64,000 bases of DNA from Sipunculus nudus (GCA_026874595.1 CM049322.1:51489386-51553385); one strand, 5' to 3'; shown: positions 11,740-23,991, counted from the first letter of the stretch. The notes: generated by a model from the sequence alone, not told the origin. Numbers and translations are program-made.

Positions 11740-12420
11740 TGAGCTAAAAATGGGAAGGTAGCTGGCTCCACTTCTCTTGTCTGTGAGAAACTCTCTGAGA
11801 TGGATGAACATGCAAAATTTCAGACCAATAATTGAACCACTCCAGAAATATGACCAATTTTCACCAAAAGCAAACACACAGATGAAAGCCATGCAAAAAC
11901 AGTTGCAGCCACCTGTCTGGTCTACCAGAAAAATTTCAAAGATGGATGGACATGCCAAATTTCAGACCAATACATTGAACTACTCCTGAGATATGAGTAA
12001 TTTTCAACCAAAGCAAATATATGGATGGATGGCATGCATAAACAATTGCAGATTGCGCTACCAGTCTTGAGTTTGAGATGGAGGTATCCAAGATCTATGG
12101 ACATGAACACTTTCAGCCCGATATATTCCAATCACTAACATGAACAGATGGTAAATGCATGGATGGACGCTACGCAAAAAAAATATTGTTGGTGGCACCA
12201 CTAGTCTCAAGTAAAAGATGGCGAGATCAAAGACCTATAAACATGCAAAGGTTCAGCTCAATACATTGAACCACTTTTGAGATATGGGGTGTTATCTTCA
12301 AATCACCCAGATTCATACTGCACATGAAGGATTGCAGATGGCGCCACCTGTCCTTGTTATGCCCAACTATATAGGTGAGCAAATAAATATGTGGAGTTTC
12401 AAAATGATTGGCCCAACGGT
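11740..12420. repeat. Degenerate tandem repeat, about 140-bp unit
   Basis: Units marked by gatggacatgccaaatttca-type segments near 11800, 11940, 12095 and 12235, each followed by gaaccactcctgagatatg-like sequence. It is related in wording to 9870-10210. Just before it, near 11690-11755, is a tail reading gactgacggac... then cagatgacttatagtca... ending in gagctaaaaa, like the hairpin ends at 40557 and 50744. Confidence 0.6.
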
Positions 12421-12843
12421 CTCAGAGGAGTTCTTCAGAAATGAATGCAGCGGCGGAGGAATCCGCGCGAAAACAGTATCGGCAAATCTCTATTTTTGCA
12501 GCTACAACTACCACTATTCTCAAACAGTAAACACAATAAAATGATACTTAATATAGAATGATAAATATGTCAAAACATTGTTTAAGAGATGGCCGGATCA
12601 CATTTGTTCAAAATGGACATGCTGAGAAGCATTTATGTTAAAATAATGTACATTTTGTTATCCCGTGGTTAAACTTTGTGCATATTGTTCCTGGGTATAT
12701 GTACTATAAGTTTTTTTCCAGCTGGGTTTGTGGTCCTGCTCACCAATCTGATGATTTTTTCTACGTACTCATATAAAAATCGAGGTCTAACTTAAATCCT
12801 CAGGATGCAAGGAAATTTTACATTCCTAAACTAATACATATTC

Positions 12844-12896
<53 letters not shown>

Positions 12897-13011
12897 GGTG
12901 TTTGTACATGTATGTATGCAAGCATGTGTAACAATGTTAGCATCCATTTGAGCTTCCAATAGTATAAGTAAAACAAATCGTAAACATAGGTGGAAGAATT
13001 CCACACGATAC

Positions 13012-13162
13012 CTCTGTGAGGGTTCTGGAGATGATCCGCAATGTGTCCCTGTCCAGATTCAGCCAGGCACGTCAAGAACTTCTGCCAGTCTGTGTAAGGG
13101 CGCATAGTTAAATGGTCCAACAAGGCACCTGACAGCTGGATATTATTATTTGCCCATATTTC
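13012..13162 (-). CDS. NLR coding exon 2: C-terminal half of the CARD-like domain
   Basis: The acceptor is ttctttcatttcag|GAA, entered in phase 0. The donor CAGAG|gtatcg leaves one base (phase 1). The 50 codons include the pattern LLDHLTMRPYTDWQKFLTCL followed by an A-E-S-G-Q-x-H-I-A-D-x-L motif, close to the helix 5-6 signature of CARDs. Splitting CARD over two exons with phase 0 between them fits the upstream exon exactly. Confidence 0.8.
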
Positions 13163-14096
13163 CTGAAATGAAAGAACAATCTTAGTTCCATGTATAACAT
13201 ATCTTTCTGCATGTGCTAAAGATAAATAGATATGATATTTGTTATGCCTTCATTCATATGGCCACCTAAACAAGGACATGTTTGCTGTATTTAAATTTAT
13301 GAAATCTAGTTTAACCTTGAACATTGCAGCATATCAGAAACAAAATATAATTCCTAAAATACAATCTGGAAAAGTTAATTTTTATTATTGCTTGCAGTAT
13401 CATTTTTTTATAGTTAGGATAATGATTAATGTAGCAGTAGTAGCTACAATTAATTGTAACTCTATTCACATTGATCTACCAAAGTTCTGCTCTATGATTA
13501 TCCTAGCAAACACCTCATTCTGCCTATAAATTAACTTTTTTGTATACACGGGTGGTATTAACTGGGAAGGTGTGACACTGAAATGCAGTAGTTAACATTA
13601 CAGTTCATGCCCAGTCAAAGCTGTTTGCTGTCACGTTAGAACACAAGAGCTTTACGCCTTTGACCTGCACCATGCTTATGAAATAATGGGCAGCTACATT
13701 TGAAACAAAGACCACTCACTTATGCTGAGCATGACTGCAAGCTAATTTGTTGATAATGTGTTCTGGGATTTCCTAACACTTACTTTAAATAATTTGTCTG
13801 TATTTAATGGGAAGCTTTTTACAAGGGAAAATTTTAAATAAAATGCACTTTGAAAACTTAATGCACTGTTTTACCATAATGCCAAGCGAGATTTTATTAT
13901 TTCATATATATTAGAAGACCAAGATTTTTTAAGTCAATTGTTTGAATTTCATTAATATTACTTTGAAAATCTAAATATGATCGAACCAGTATCAATAACC
14001 TTCAACTTTCTACAAACCAACCTGTATAAAATATTTTGAGCTTTTAGAGTATATAAAACTGATTAAAGTTGGGATTTGACAAAGTGGATACCCTAC
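13163..14096 (-). other. NLR intron between exons 1 and 2
   Basis: 934 bp, phase 0, AT-rich. Open stretches inside it have no recognised motif. Confidence 0.8.
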
Positions 14097-14238
14097 CTTC
14101 ATGGAATTCAACTGTAGCGACGAGAGGACACCCCTTTCAACCAGGTGATCCAGAACAAGTGTGTTGAGCAGATCTAGATGCCCGACAAGGTAAACCCTGT
14201 TGTGCTGAATGATTTCATGATGTGGATCTTGAGCCATT
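14097..14238 (-). CDS. NLR coding exon 1: N-terminal half of a CARD-like domain
   Basis: A tttttag acceptor lies directly before the exon and the ATG is its second base, so the 5' UTR must continue in an upstream exon. It encodes 47 residues beginning MAQDPHHEIIQHNRVYLV, followed by LDLLNTLVLDHLVERGVLSS. The spacing of leucines and the D-L-V-x-x-L-V-E-R-G-V-L pattern matches CARD helices 1-3. The donor is ATGAAG|gtaggg, phase 0. Assignment to CARD rests on pattern recognition, not a profile search; another death-fold member is the main alternative. Confidence 0.8.
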
Positions 14239-14284
14239 CTAAAAACATCAATGAATAACATAAACATGTAATCTAAATATTTGT

Positions 14285-15060
14285 GAGAATATTAATAGGG
14301 TATCTAGATGTCAGAGAGAGGGCATGAGAATATTAATAGGGTATCTAGATGTCAGAGAGGGGAGGGGGAATATTGAAAGGGTATTCAGATATAAGAGAGG
14401 GGACGTGAGAAAATTAATATTGTATCTAGATGTAAGAGAGGGGATGTGAGAATATTAATAGGGTATCTAGATGTAAGAGAGGGAAGTGAGAATATTAAGA
14501 AGGTATCCAGATATAAGAAAGAGGACGTGAGAAGATTAATAGGGTATCTAGATGTAAGGGAGGAGGTGTGAGAATATAAATAGGGTTTCTAGATGAAAAA
14601 GAGGGGATGTGAGAATATTAATAGGGTATCTAGATGTAAGAGAGGGAAGTGAGAATATTAAGAAGGTATCCACATATAAGAAAGAGGACGTGAGAAGATT
14701 AATAGGGTATCTAGATGTAAGAGAGGAGGTGTGAGAATATAGATAGGGTATCTAGATGAAAGAGAGGGGATGTGAGAATATTAATAGGGTATCTAGATGT
14801 AAGAGAGGGGGCATGAGAATATTAATAGGGTATCTAGATGTAAGAGAGGGGATGTGAAAATATTAATAGGGTATCTAGATGTAAGAGAGGGGGCATGAAA
14901 ATATTAATAGGGTATCTAGATGTAAGAGAGGGGATGTGAGAATATTAATAGGGTATCTAGATGTAAGAGAAAGGATGTGAGAATATTAATAGGGTATCTT
15001 GATGTAAAAGAGGTGACGTGAGAATATTAATAGGGCATCTAGATGTAAGAGATATAGTGT
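14285..15060. repeat. 41-bp minisatellite, about 19 copies
   Basis: The unit is roughly gagaatattaatagggtat followed by ctagatgtaagagaggggatgt. Copies vary mainly in the last 10 bases (gggcat, ggatgt, ggacgt). Degenerate relatives continue to about 15375. It sits just upstream of NLR coding exon 1, in the presumed first intron or promoter-side region. Confidence 0.85.
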
Positions 15061-15375
15061 ATCTGCTTGTAAGTAAGAGTCGATATATTAAGCATTTGTA
15101 GAGGAAGGGCGAAGGGAATTTTAGAATATAAATAAGGTATCTAGAGGTATTTGGCGTGTGTAGATGAGGGATGAGGGGTCTGGAGAATATTTAAAAGGAA
15201 TCTAGATGTAAGAGAGGAGGAAATATTAAGCATGTGTAAATGAGGGGTGAGGGGAGTGGAGAATATTAATAGGGTAGTACCTGGGTGTATTAGAGTGGGG
15301 GATATTTAGCATGTGAACATCGGGTGAGGGAACTGGAGAATATTTATAAGGTATACAGATGTAAGAGGCAGAAAT

Positions 15376-16539
15376 ATACATTAAATATGTGTAGATGAGG
15401 GGTGGCGGGATTTGAGTTTAGAACCGTGTGCTTACAGAGTTCGGGATTAGCCAGAAATGTCCGGACTTTGCAGGATGAATCAGAGAGGACAAAAGCTGGA
15501 GAATTCCAAGAGAAAATAACATTATAAAGAAAGAGCAATAAATAAACTATATATCTATTCTTTTATTACATGCAATGAAATATCAACATAAAAGTGTCAC
15601 CCCTGGATCGAACATTCCTTACGTGTTGCATATTTTGCCATATAAAATTGGGTTGGAATGTTTAGCCATGATGAGTATGACACGCTCTCTGAACATTCGC
15701 CGGGATTCTCCAGCTTTTATGAAGCTATAGGAAACATGGTGGAAAGTTCTGACAAGCGTAATTTGATGAGTGGGACATGGAAACACTCCAATTACAAAAT
15801 CATATGAGCGATTTTCACGCATATTCGGATATACGCATATACGCGCACATGGAAACGCTGCTTAACACATGCGTTCCTGAGACATCACAAGCAAGCGCCG
15901 ACCAAACTCTCTCTGTGTTTCTCTGTCTGAACTGCTTTGATTGAAATCGGCACATGGGATGTTGAACCATCTAATTAAATAAATTAATACCCTATAGGTC
16001 TCCATGATTGGACATATATATATACACACAAGCGCAGATCCAAGGGGGGGGATTAGTGGGTTTTAATTTCACCCCCTTAATACATTTCTGCAATATCTTG
16101 CATTCTTAGCATTTTTTTTCTTTGCAAACATGTCGATTTATTGATATTGTTTTAGTTTTATTTGAATAATAATGCAATATCTTAATAAATATAATTAAAA
16201 ATTTGTAAAATGTTAATATTTTTAGTTAGTTTTTGGTTTTATTTTACTTACAATGTCAAACCTTAATAAATTTAACGGAAATTTTGTAAAATGTTTATTT
16301 TCAAGTTAATGTTGTATATATATTATAAGAACTATACTAATAGATATTTTCAGTGCTAGAGTTGCTTCTTGGGATATATTTAGGCCCTTGAATTAATATA
16401 CAAGTACTTACAAATTAATTCTCATATTTGGTGGATTTGAAATGATCAATATATAAAATAAAGGACTATAATGACAAAGAATAACATCATACTCCTATCT
16501 ATTTCAAACTTATTTAATCAAGGAGAGTTCATATACACA

Positions 16540-16629
<90 letters not shown>

Positions 16630-17329
16630 CTTGCTATAGCTTAAAGGTGTTTTAAATGTATGTATTGCTATGATGCTACTTCGTATACTTTGCTCTATAA
16701 TAGATAGCCAAACCATCAGCATGCATGCAACATGTATTACGTTTCAAGGCCAGCCACTCCTCGAGTGGTCTGGTCACTTTGTTACAACATTCAGATGGAG
16801 CAACATGACCTTCTGTTAAGCAAATTGATTTTTTTAAGAACCATAGAACTGGTTAGTTTGGTTACATAATTCCAGTCATAATTCTACTGAAAAAAATAAT
16901 TTTAATTTTTTCATTCATTTCACAGGGAGACATATATTTCATGTATCAGAATCAGGTTCTGGCATTTCCGAGCTGGTTCCGACTCAAGTCAGGGTCAGAC
17001 TCAAGTGAGGCCAAAGTGTCCACTGGGTTTAATGGGTTAACGGCGAGCCGTTGTACCATGAATGGACACAGTGCATATATTGAACATACCTGCTTTATCA
17101 CGTAAAATGTTATAATCGATCGTGTGTTCCCTCCTGTAAGTATAGTCAATGATAGGGATAGCTTATTCTTTCCAAATTTCCAGGTATTAAGGGAATGTAT
17201 TATATATATTTGTGTGTGTGTTTTTTTTATATAATATTCACCTCTAGTGATACCAGTAACCTAATCCGCCTTATTGTCAGCCTGGTCATCCGTAGACATA
17301 GCACAAACTGAAATCGTTAAAACTTCCAG
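15376..17329. other. Non-coding AT-rich interval with microsatellites
   Basis: No gene seen. Contains GTTTCCAT/CGCATATACG transposon-end words near 15780-15860, a degraded GGATCC-G-run element near 16030-16070, and a compound (TC)n(TA)n tract at about 16541-16626. Confidence 0.5.
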
Positions 17330-18050
17330 GTTAAAGGTCCAAGTAAAGGTAGAAGATGAGAGTAAAAGATACATGTTTATAGGTCAATTGGTTACGGCTT
17401 TTTTTTCTGTATTGGTGGGTGATACATAAGTTCAGATTGGAACCAAGATGTTGATTTAAACTGGAGGTATCATCAGGGATAATAATGTTTGAATAGTTGG
17501 CCCCTAAGACCTTAACCTTTGACCATGTGACCACAAAATCCCGAAGTTTCTTCCGCTATTGGCAGGTGAGCAATATGTGGAAGATGGAAGGGTTGTAATA
17601 AAACGTTTGACTCCAAATAATTCCACGATCTTTTCAAAGAAATGGGTCGTGTGACCTTGACCTTCGACCTAATTACCCCAAAATCAAAAGGGTACTTTCT
17701 TTATTGGTAGGTGATTTATAAGTAAAGTTTGAAACCAACATATCAAACCAAACTGGAGATATCATCTGGATTCTAATTTTTGGACCGATGGCCCATGTAG
17801 CCTTGACCTAGTGACCCCAAATTCATTTAATTTCTTCACCTATCGGCCAGATGTATGCACAAGATGGGAATTTTGGGATGCAATATTCGGCTTTAAATGC
17901 ATCCACAATTTTTTAAAATAATATTTTCTTGATCGAGATCCCCCCTTCAATTTTATGGTTCCATCCCAGAATTAATTTTTTTTCATCGGTGACCAATAGT
18001 GAATCATTCCACAAATTTTTATCGAAATTCATTCAGAACTTTTGGATTTA
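17330..18050. repeat. Degenerate 143-bp tandem repeat with GACCTNNTGACCCC words
   Basis: The segments gaccatgtgaccacaaa (about 17520), gaccttcgacctaattaccc (17660) and gacctagtgaccccaaa (17806) recur about every 143 bp, each followed by an attggtaggtga-like stretch. This wording is common in dispersed repeats of marine invertebrates. Confidence 0.55.
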
Positions 18051-18408
18051 ATGGCACGGATACAACGTGTGGGTAAGACAGAATCCAAGTTCCAAGTTTG
18101 TGGTTCCAAGTTCCAAGAGTACATCGCGCCATGAGGGGCGCCAGAGGCTGAGGGGCGCCGTGAACATGAGATCTATACCAGCAGGGGTGATTTTATAGCT
18201 GCGATTGAAGCCATCTATCGCGAAAATGGGGAACCATTTAGTATTTGAACAGGAGAATTGAGCGTGAGGTTGGGACTGTCGCCCCAACACCCCGCTCTGG
18301 CGAGGAACGCAGGTTCCCCGGACCCCTCCTCCTCGAATAAAATAAACTCGAGTTATGAGCAAAATGAAATACGCGAAATTCTCTGGAAAATACGGTGTAT
18401 CGACTTTT
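18051..18408. other. GC-richer stretch of unknown origin
   Basis: A minus-strand open frame of 104 codons covers 18048-18362, and base composition is clearly richer in G and C than its surroundings. I do not recognise the product; it could be a fragment of a mobile element or a pseudogene. Confidence 0.3.
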
Positions 18409-18486
18409 GGGAGACACTATAGAACGCGGGCTTCAGGGTGACTGTGGCCGTATGATCACTCACGCACTGTCTCGATGAGGTTATGA

Positions 18487-20988
18487 CGGCTGTGTGTAAA
18501 AGATATATCGTAGAAAAGAGATACAACAGCCCAGGTAATATATTACATACTTATACATGTGTTAATAAAACAATTAAAATCTAATTAATCTAATATGTTT
18601 TAATGTTTAAGCATAAAGTTGGTTTTTTAAACAAACAAAAAATAAAATAAATTATTTTTAAATCTTTCTTTCATACTTGTTCAACCGTGATATTTATTTT
18701 CTATTTATAACACTTGATATTGTTACAACGATATTATAATAATTTAACTAATTCAAGTGGATATTTTTGAAAATTTTAAAATATTTTTAAAATTCATTTC
18801 GCTCTCAAACGTTTTGTGCGTGATAAGGGCATCTAAAAACAGAATGTGTCCCTAGCTTAAATTAAGGAACTGCAGTGACGATTACAACGATCTCGATAAA
18901 GAAATTCCAATTTTGTGTTCGAGGGAGATCGTTGAATGTCTAATCTTAGAAAAATAATCGCATAAATAGGATTTTTATTGAAACATAATATGTGCATTCT
19001 GATCATGAAATATAAAATATATTTTGGAATCAAATTTATTACATAATACATTTTGTAAGTCAACGAGGTACATTATCCTGGTGATATTTTTTGTTCAATG
19101 GAACATGAAAAGGTTGGTCAATTTATACATGAAACATAAAACATTTTATCTAAACAAACTTTTAGAAACATTTCCAGGACGTTGTCGTGTTTCTGTCAAC
19201 TTTTCTATTTTCGTCTTAAATTGATGAATTATTACTATATTGTTTTACAAAATGAAAACTAGATGTCTCGGATTGACACGAATGCCCCCGCCTTGGGCAA
19301 ATTAGAAACATTTGTAAAATTTTGAAAAATTTTTTAAGTTCAGGAGGTGTCGTATGGTCAAAAGTAGGTCAACAAGGGCAAAATGCAAACTCGATCTGTA
19401 ACGGGTCATTATCAAGCAACACACCAAAAATCATGCCAGTATATGCAGGCATTGTGAAAAAAAGTCCATACATGTGCATTTTCCATAAAAATTTCTGTCT
19501 TTCATGAAATTTTCTATGTTCAGGAGCAGTCAAATGGTCAAAAGTAGGTCAACTGAGAGAAAGCAAGAACTCGATCTGTAACTGGTCATTATCTGCCTAC
19601 ACACCAAAAATCAGGACCGTATCTGCAGACACTGCCAAAAAAAGTCCATACATATGCACCTTTTTATGAAATTTTCTATGTTAGAGCACCGTCAAACGGT
19701 CAAAAATAGGTCAACTGGGACAAAACGTGAACTTGATCTGTAACTGGTCAATATCTGTCCACACACCAAAAATCAGGCCAATATCTGCAGGTATTGTGAA
19801 GAAAAGTCTGTACAAGTGTATTTGTCATGATATTTCATATTTTTCATGAAATTTTCTATGTTCAGGAGCCGTAAAACGGTCAAAAGTAGGTCAACCAGGA
19901 CGAAACGCAAACTCGATCTGTAACTGGTCTATATCTGCCCACACATCAAAAATCAGGCCAATATCTGCAGGCATTGCGAAAAAAAGTCCGTACATGTGTA
20001 TCTGTCATGAATATTCCTATTTTTCATTAAATTTTCTAAGTTTAGGAGCCGTAAAACAGTCAAAAGTAGGTGAACCGGGACGAAACGCAAACTCGATCTG
20101 TAACTGGTCTTTATCTGTCCACACACCAAAAATCAGGCCAATATCTGCAGGCACTGCGAAAACAAGTCCGTACATGTGTATTTGTCATGAAATTTTATAT
20201 TTTTCATGAAATTTTCTATGTTCAGGAGCCGTTAAACGGTCAAAAGTAGGTCAACCAAGACGAAATGCAAACTCGATCTGTAACTGGTCTATATCTGCTC
20301 ACACACCAAAAATCAGGCAAATATCTGCAGGCATTGCGAAAAAAAGTCCGTACATGTGTATTTGTCATGATATTTCATATTTTTCATGAAATTTTCTAAG
20401 TTTAGGAGCCGTAAAACGGTCAAAAGTAGGTCAACCGGGACGAAACGCGAACTCTTTCTGTAACTGGTCTATATCTGCCCACACACCAAAAATTAGGCAA
20501 ATATCTGCAGGCATTGCGAAAAAAAGTCCGTACAACTGTTTGATTTCGGAATGACGGAAGGACGGAAGGACGGAAGGACGGAATGACGGACATGGGTAAA
20601 AATATATGCCCCGGCCACTTTGTGGCGGGGGCATAAAAATATGACCACAAAATATTATTTTAAGAAAACAGCATGTTTGACACGCATGCTGACGATTTGA
20701 TGACCAGTTCATGGCCGTGGCTTTCGAGTTTTACTCATTTGGACTACTACAGGGCACTTCCGAGTGACTTCCGAGATGGCTTCCGAGCACAAAATTGTCA
20801 GTAACTTTCAGATCATAGAATGAAGAAATATAATTCTTCACATAATGATAGAACAGACCTTATTCTATCGATACAATTCGAAATAGTATTGATGTAATAG
20901 CATTTTGTATATACTTTATCGCTTTATTTCTAGAAATTCCTTGGCTTCCGACTTCCGGCTTCCGACTTCCGAGTTTTACACACAGCCG
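18487..20988. mobile_element. Second TIR element nested in MITE family 1
   Basis: Perfect 15-bp inverted ends: cggctgtgtgtaaaa at 18487-18501 and ttttacacacagccg at 20974-20988. They are flanked by gttatga and gttatgg, a 7-8 bp near-duplication that occurs only once in the uninterrupted copy near 31390. A duplication of that length suggests a hAT-like mechanism, though the ends do not show the usual CAG start. Near the right end are repeated cttccga words (20756-20972). No transposase is recognised. Confidence 0.7.
19258..20640. mobile_element. Tandem-core element with 180-bp units, ACGG tail and terminal hairpin
   Basis: Seven units, anchored by caaaagtaggtcaac-type words at about 19357, 19537, 19699, 19878, 20059, 20238 and 20419 (spacing 162-181 bp). 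They share gaactcgatctgtaactggt and caccaaaaatcaggcc. After the last unit comes a gacggaaggacggaaggacg-type microsatellite (20551-20590), then a hairpin with atgccccggcca/tggcgggggcat (20608-20635) and AAAA. The left end carries gaatgcccccgcc at about 19280. This is the organisation described for bivalve pearl elements. Confidence 0.75.
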
Positions 20989-21177
20989 GTTATGGCTATG
21001 ACTATGAGTGTATATGGACGGACGTTATGATGTTTAGGATTTATGAAATGGAGAAGAGTGTAAGTGGTTGATAAAAATAAGTGGCAAATTAAGATGCAAG
21101 CAGCAGTATGACTTCATGCATATCCTACGGTTGTTGGGCTGAAGCTCGCGTTCTATAATACAATACAATACAATACA

Positions 21178-22612
21178 GTTTATTGGCTCAAGACAATATA
21201 TACATTGTATGGAGCACCAGAGTACATGGGTGCATGATCATCTTAAAAATACAATTGAATTGGAAATTACTTACATGATCACGGAGTAACACAACCTGAG
21301 TGCACATAGGACAAGAACTTTAACAAAAAATAATAATAAAAAAAATAACATTGCTACATGTTTTGGCAAGTATTTGTGCAAATAGTTTAAACCGAAACTA
21401 AACATACCCTAGCGGTCCAGTCACCGGGCTGTTGATGATGGTACATTACTTGTATAATTATGTTACCTAAGGTACTGATAAAGAAAAAAGTATAAATATG
21501 CTGCATAAAATATGTGCATGTTACAATATACACTCTAGGTACTGAGATGCATATAATAAGTGAATACTAATTTGTCATAGTGTAAATTTGGTATTTGTGT
21601 GTAAGGCACAATACAGAGGTGACATGTTCAAATACAGCAATATATACTCTTGATACTGGAAATTAATCCTGAAGTAATATTTCCTTTGTAATAATATTCA
21701 TCTTGTTATTGGTTTTCAACATAGTGAAAGTACATCGGTAACAGTACACCCTCATGTTGACAAAATACATTAATAAAGCAGTACATCTACTATAATATAT
21801 ACCATTGATACCAAGGTCCAGTATACAAATAATGCATTTACAATCATTAGGCATACCATAAGAAAAGTAATGTAAGTCTCAAATAAAGAGAAAATGTATC
21901 CCTTGTAATGTACACTTATTGAGTTAGAATACAAATATATACAATTAAAAAATTAAAGAATACATGAGAAATAAAATAAAGCTGTCACAACATATTCTTT
22001 GTGTGTGATGAGATGTCACACCTTTGGTTAAACTTTCCATATAATATTTGTTCTTAATACTAGAATACAATGTTGTGAAAGTACAAAAGTAACAACACGC
22101 ACTATTGGTATTAAATTGCAATTTTGCAATACTAAAGCAATACTTCTGCTATAATATACACTAATGGTACTAAAGTGCAACATATAAATAGTACAACATT
22201 CAACAACTTTCATTATATACACCCTTGGTACTGTAAAAGAAATGCTCAATAAAGACAAAAAAGATGAGTGTCACTTGTAATGTACACTCTTTGAGTTAGA
22301 ATGCAATATACTATCAATAAACAGAGAAAAAGAAAAATACTGGTACATGAAAAAAGAAAAAGAAATCTATCACAGCACATTCTTTGTAATGCAAAGTGGT
22401 ATTTCTGCTTATCATTACTGATCTGTAACTTTTAGTACTAGTTCATTAAATGTGATTGATATAATAGATAGCTACTTTTGAAATGAAAGGGAACAATAGA
22501 TACTGATAGTTACATGTTCTTTCTTTCATCATTCCGAAATTAATTAAGGTTGAGTTGGTCAAGTTTGTTATGTAAGGATACTATAGCCCTATCTTGTATT
22601 TATAATCTATAA
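21178..22612 (-). other. LINE 3' untranslated region
   Basis: AT-rich, no ORF. It contains repeated segments such as gtaatgtacactctttgagt at about 21905 and 22278 and other duplicated words (ctataatatacactaatggt near 21790 and 22150), suggesting an internal degenerate tandem repeat of about 370 bp in the UTR. Confidence 0.6.
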
Positions 22613-23962
22613 TTATAAAAGTTTGTATGCTTGTATTAAGAATCTACTTAGATTGCAAAGGTCCTCTCCTTTGCTGCCCATCAGTTGAATGAGTTTGTAC
22701 ATGCTAGGTTTTTTGTAATAAAATTTCTTAATGTATTTTTGGCGAAGACTCACACGTTCCCTATTTTCACATTTTAATAAGAAATGGAATTCATCCCCAA
22801 CTTCAGAACTGTCACATTTACTACATAACCTGTCTTGTCTTTCAATATTCTGGTGCCTGCCTATTTCTATTGGTAATTTGTGGTTACTTATTCTGAGCTT
22901 ACACACAGCTATCCTCTGTTTACTTGGGAGGTCAGTTAGGTATTTTTCAAAAACAAGGGAAGATTTAATATGTTTATAGAATGAGCTGCATTTAGGGCTT
23001 CTATCAACTTCTGCTAACCATTTTTGTGCGTGTGCATCTTCAATGCTCCTTATAAGCAGAGCCCTTATATGGGGAGCCTGGTCCTCATATTCAAAATTAC
23101 AGTCTCCTAAACCATAGTTATGAAACATTGTTCTAATGCCTCTTGCCCAGCCTGTTGTGGCTGTGTTATTCATGGAGTTAGAGAGGCCTACCCTGTAGAT
23201 CTGATAGCTAAATTTATCCTGTTTTCCAGTAACGAGTCTATTCCAAAAGTTTGTAATTCTTTGTTTAATTAGTAAATCAATTGGAAATCTACCTAATTCT
23301 CCATATATCATAATCTTTGGTGTAGATTTATTAACCCTCATCACCATTTTACAAAATTTAAGATGCATCCTTTCTAGGATGGTTGTATTATCGAATCCCC
23401 AGACCTCACATCCATACAACAGGATCGGTATCACTATTTTGTCAAACATATCAAGCTGCAGATCTATTGGTAAGTCAAGTGTGCGACATTTTTTGTATAT
23501 ACTATACATAGCCCTGTTTGCAGAATCATGTGCTGCTTTAATAGCCTGTGTGAATTTACCATTATAAGAAAATGTTACTCCTAAATACTTAAAGCTGTCA
23601 TCTAGTTGAATGCTGTCCCTGCCCAATTTTTTAATTTTCCCCCTTGAGAAGATCACTATTTTGGTTTTGTCACTGTGAATAGAGAATTTCCATTTTTCAC
23701 AATATTCCTTTAGCTGGTCTGACCCTTTTTGTAGTTCTGAGGGCGAGTCTGCTAGCAGTACAGTATCATCTGCATATAAAATGGTCAGTAATTTCATCCA
23801 TGTGTCATTTGATTCATTCTTGATAAGTATAGGTTTGCACCCTTTTTCTAAAAGATTATCTTCCATGTCATTAATAAATAGAGAGAATAGGAATGGTGAC
23901 AGGTTCTCACCTTGTCTGAGACCACTTTGACTGGAGAAGTACCCAGATACCATCCCAACCAC
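22613..23962 (-). pseudogene. LINE reverse transcriptase, palm/thumb and C-terminal domain
   Basis: Open for 449 codons. It begins near SQSGLRQGENLSPFLFSLFI (RT motif B region), followed by ILYADDTVLLADS, the catalytic YADD box. The thumb follows, then YGCEVWGF and a C-terminal zinc-binding motif, C-S-K-C followed by DEFHFLLKC. All are standard in non-LTR RTs of the CR1/L2/Jockey type. The frame is separated from the N-terminal RT part by a stop/frameshift in 23963-23991. RT copies the RNA at nicked target DNA. Confidence 0.85.
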
Positions 23963-23991
23963 TGATACTCAGGATTTAATGTTTTCATACA

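Larger units (their letters stand above)
8782..13011 (-). other. Repeat-filled 4.2 kb intron between NLR exons 2 and 3
   Basis: Phase 1 intron. It contains a repeat starting near 8975 that is shared with 38592 (aacaagggatccatgggtca versus aacaagggacccatgggtca), a tandem-core element at 9239-9866, degenerate tandem arrays at 9870-10210 and 11740-12420, an ACGG-rich stretch at 11291-11330, and a (TA)n tract at about 12845-12892. No coding sequence is supported in it. Confidence 0.7.
6051..14238 (-). pseudogene. CARD-NACHT-LRR NOD-like receptor gene with an in-frame nonsense codon
   Basis: This is a four-exon minus-strand gene: 14238-14097, 13162-13012, 8781-8570 and 8102-6051. Every junction has AG and GT, and the phases agree (0, 1, 0). 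The ATG is at 14237, one base inside exon 1, so an upstream non-coding exon is expected. Without the internal TAA the product would be 851 residues: CARD-like domain about 1-97, linker 98-168, NACHT from about 175 with Walker A GEPGVGKST (179-187) and Walker B with IIADGLDEY (about 265-273), then LRRs to the end. NLRs of this layout sense microbial or danger signals in the cytosol and signal through CARD contacts. A TAA at 6555-6557 stops translation after residue 683. Either the allele makes a shortened receptor or it is recently dead; a sequencing error cannot be excluded. Confidence 0.85.
18409..21157. mobile_element. TIR element (MITE family 1, copy 1), split by nested insertions
   Basis: The left end reads gggagacactatagaacgcg and continues ggcttcag; the right end is ctgaagctcgcgttctata. 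A shorter uninterrupted relative in inverted orientation lies at 31221-31453. Matching the two shows that copy 1 consists of 18409-18486 and 20989-21157, with an unrelated element between. The right tip is cut by insertion of the LINE at 21158; its last bases continue after the LINE at 26989. Confidence 0.8.

Noticed and set aside
9870-12420. Possible CRISPR-like array because of regular repeats
   Set aside because: Units are long, degenerate and without unique spacers, in a eukaryotic intron; they are interspersed tandem repeats.
22731-22979. Plus-strand frames inside the LINE
   Set aside because: They lie opposite the RT coding strand, which has clear RT motifs.
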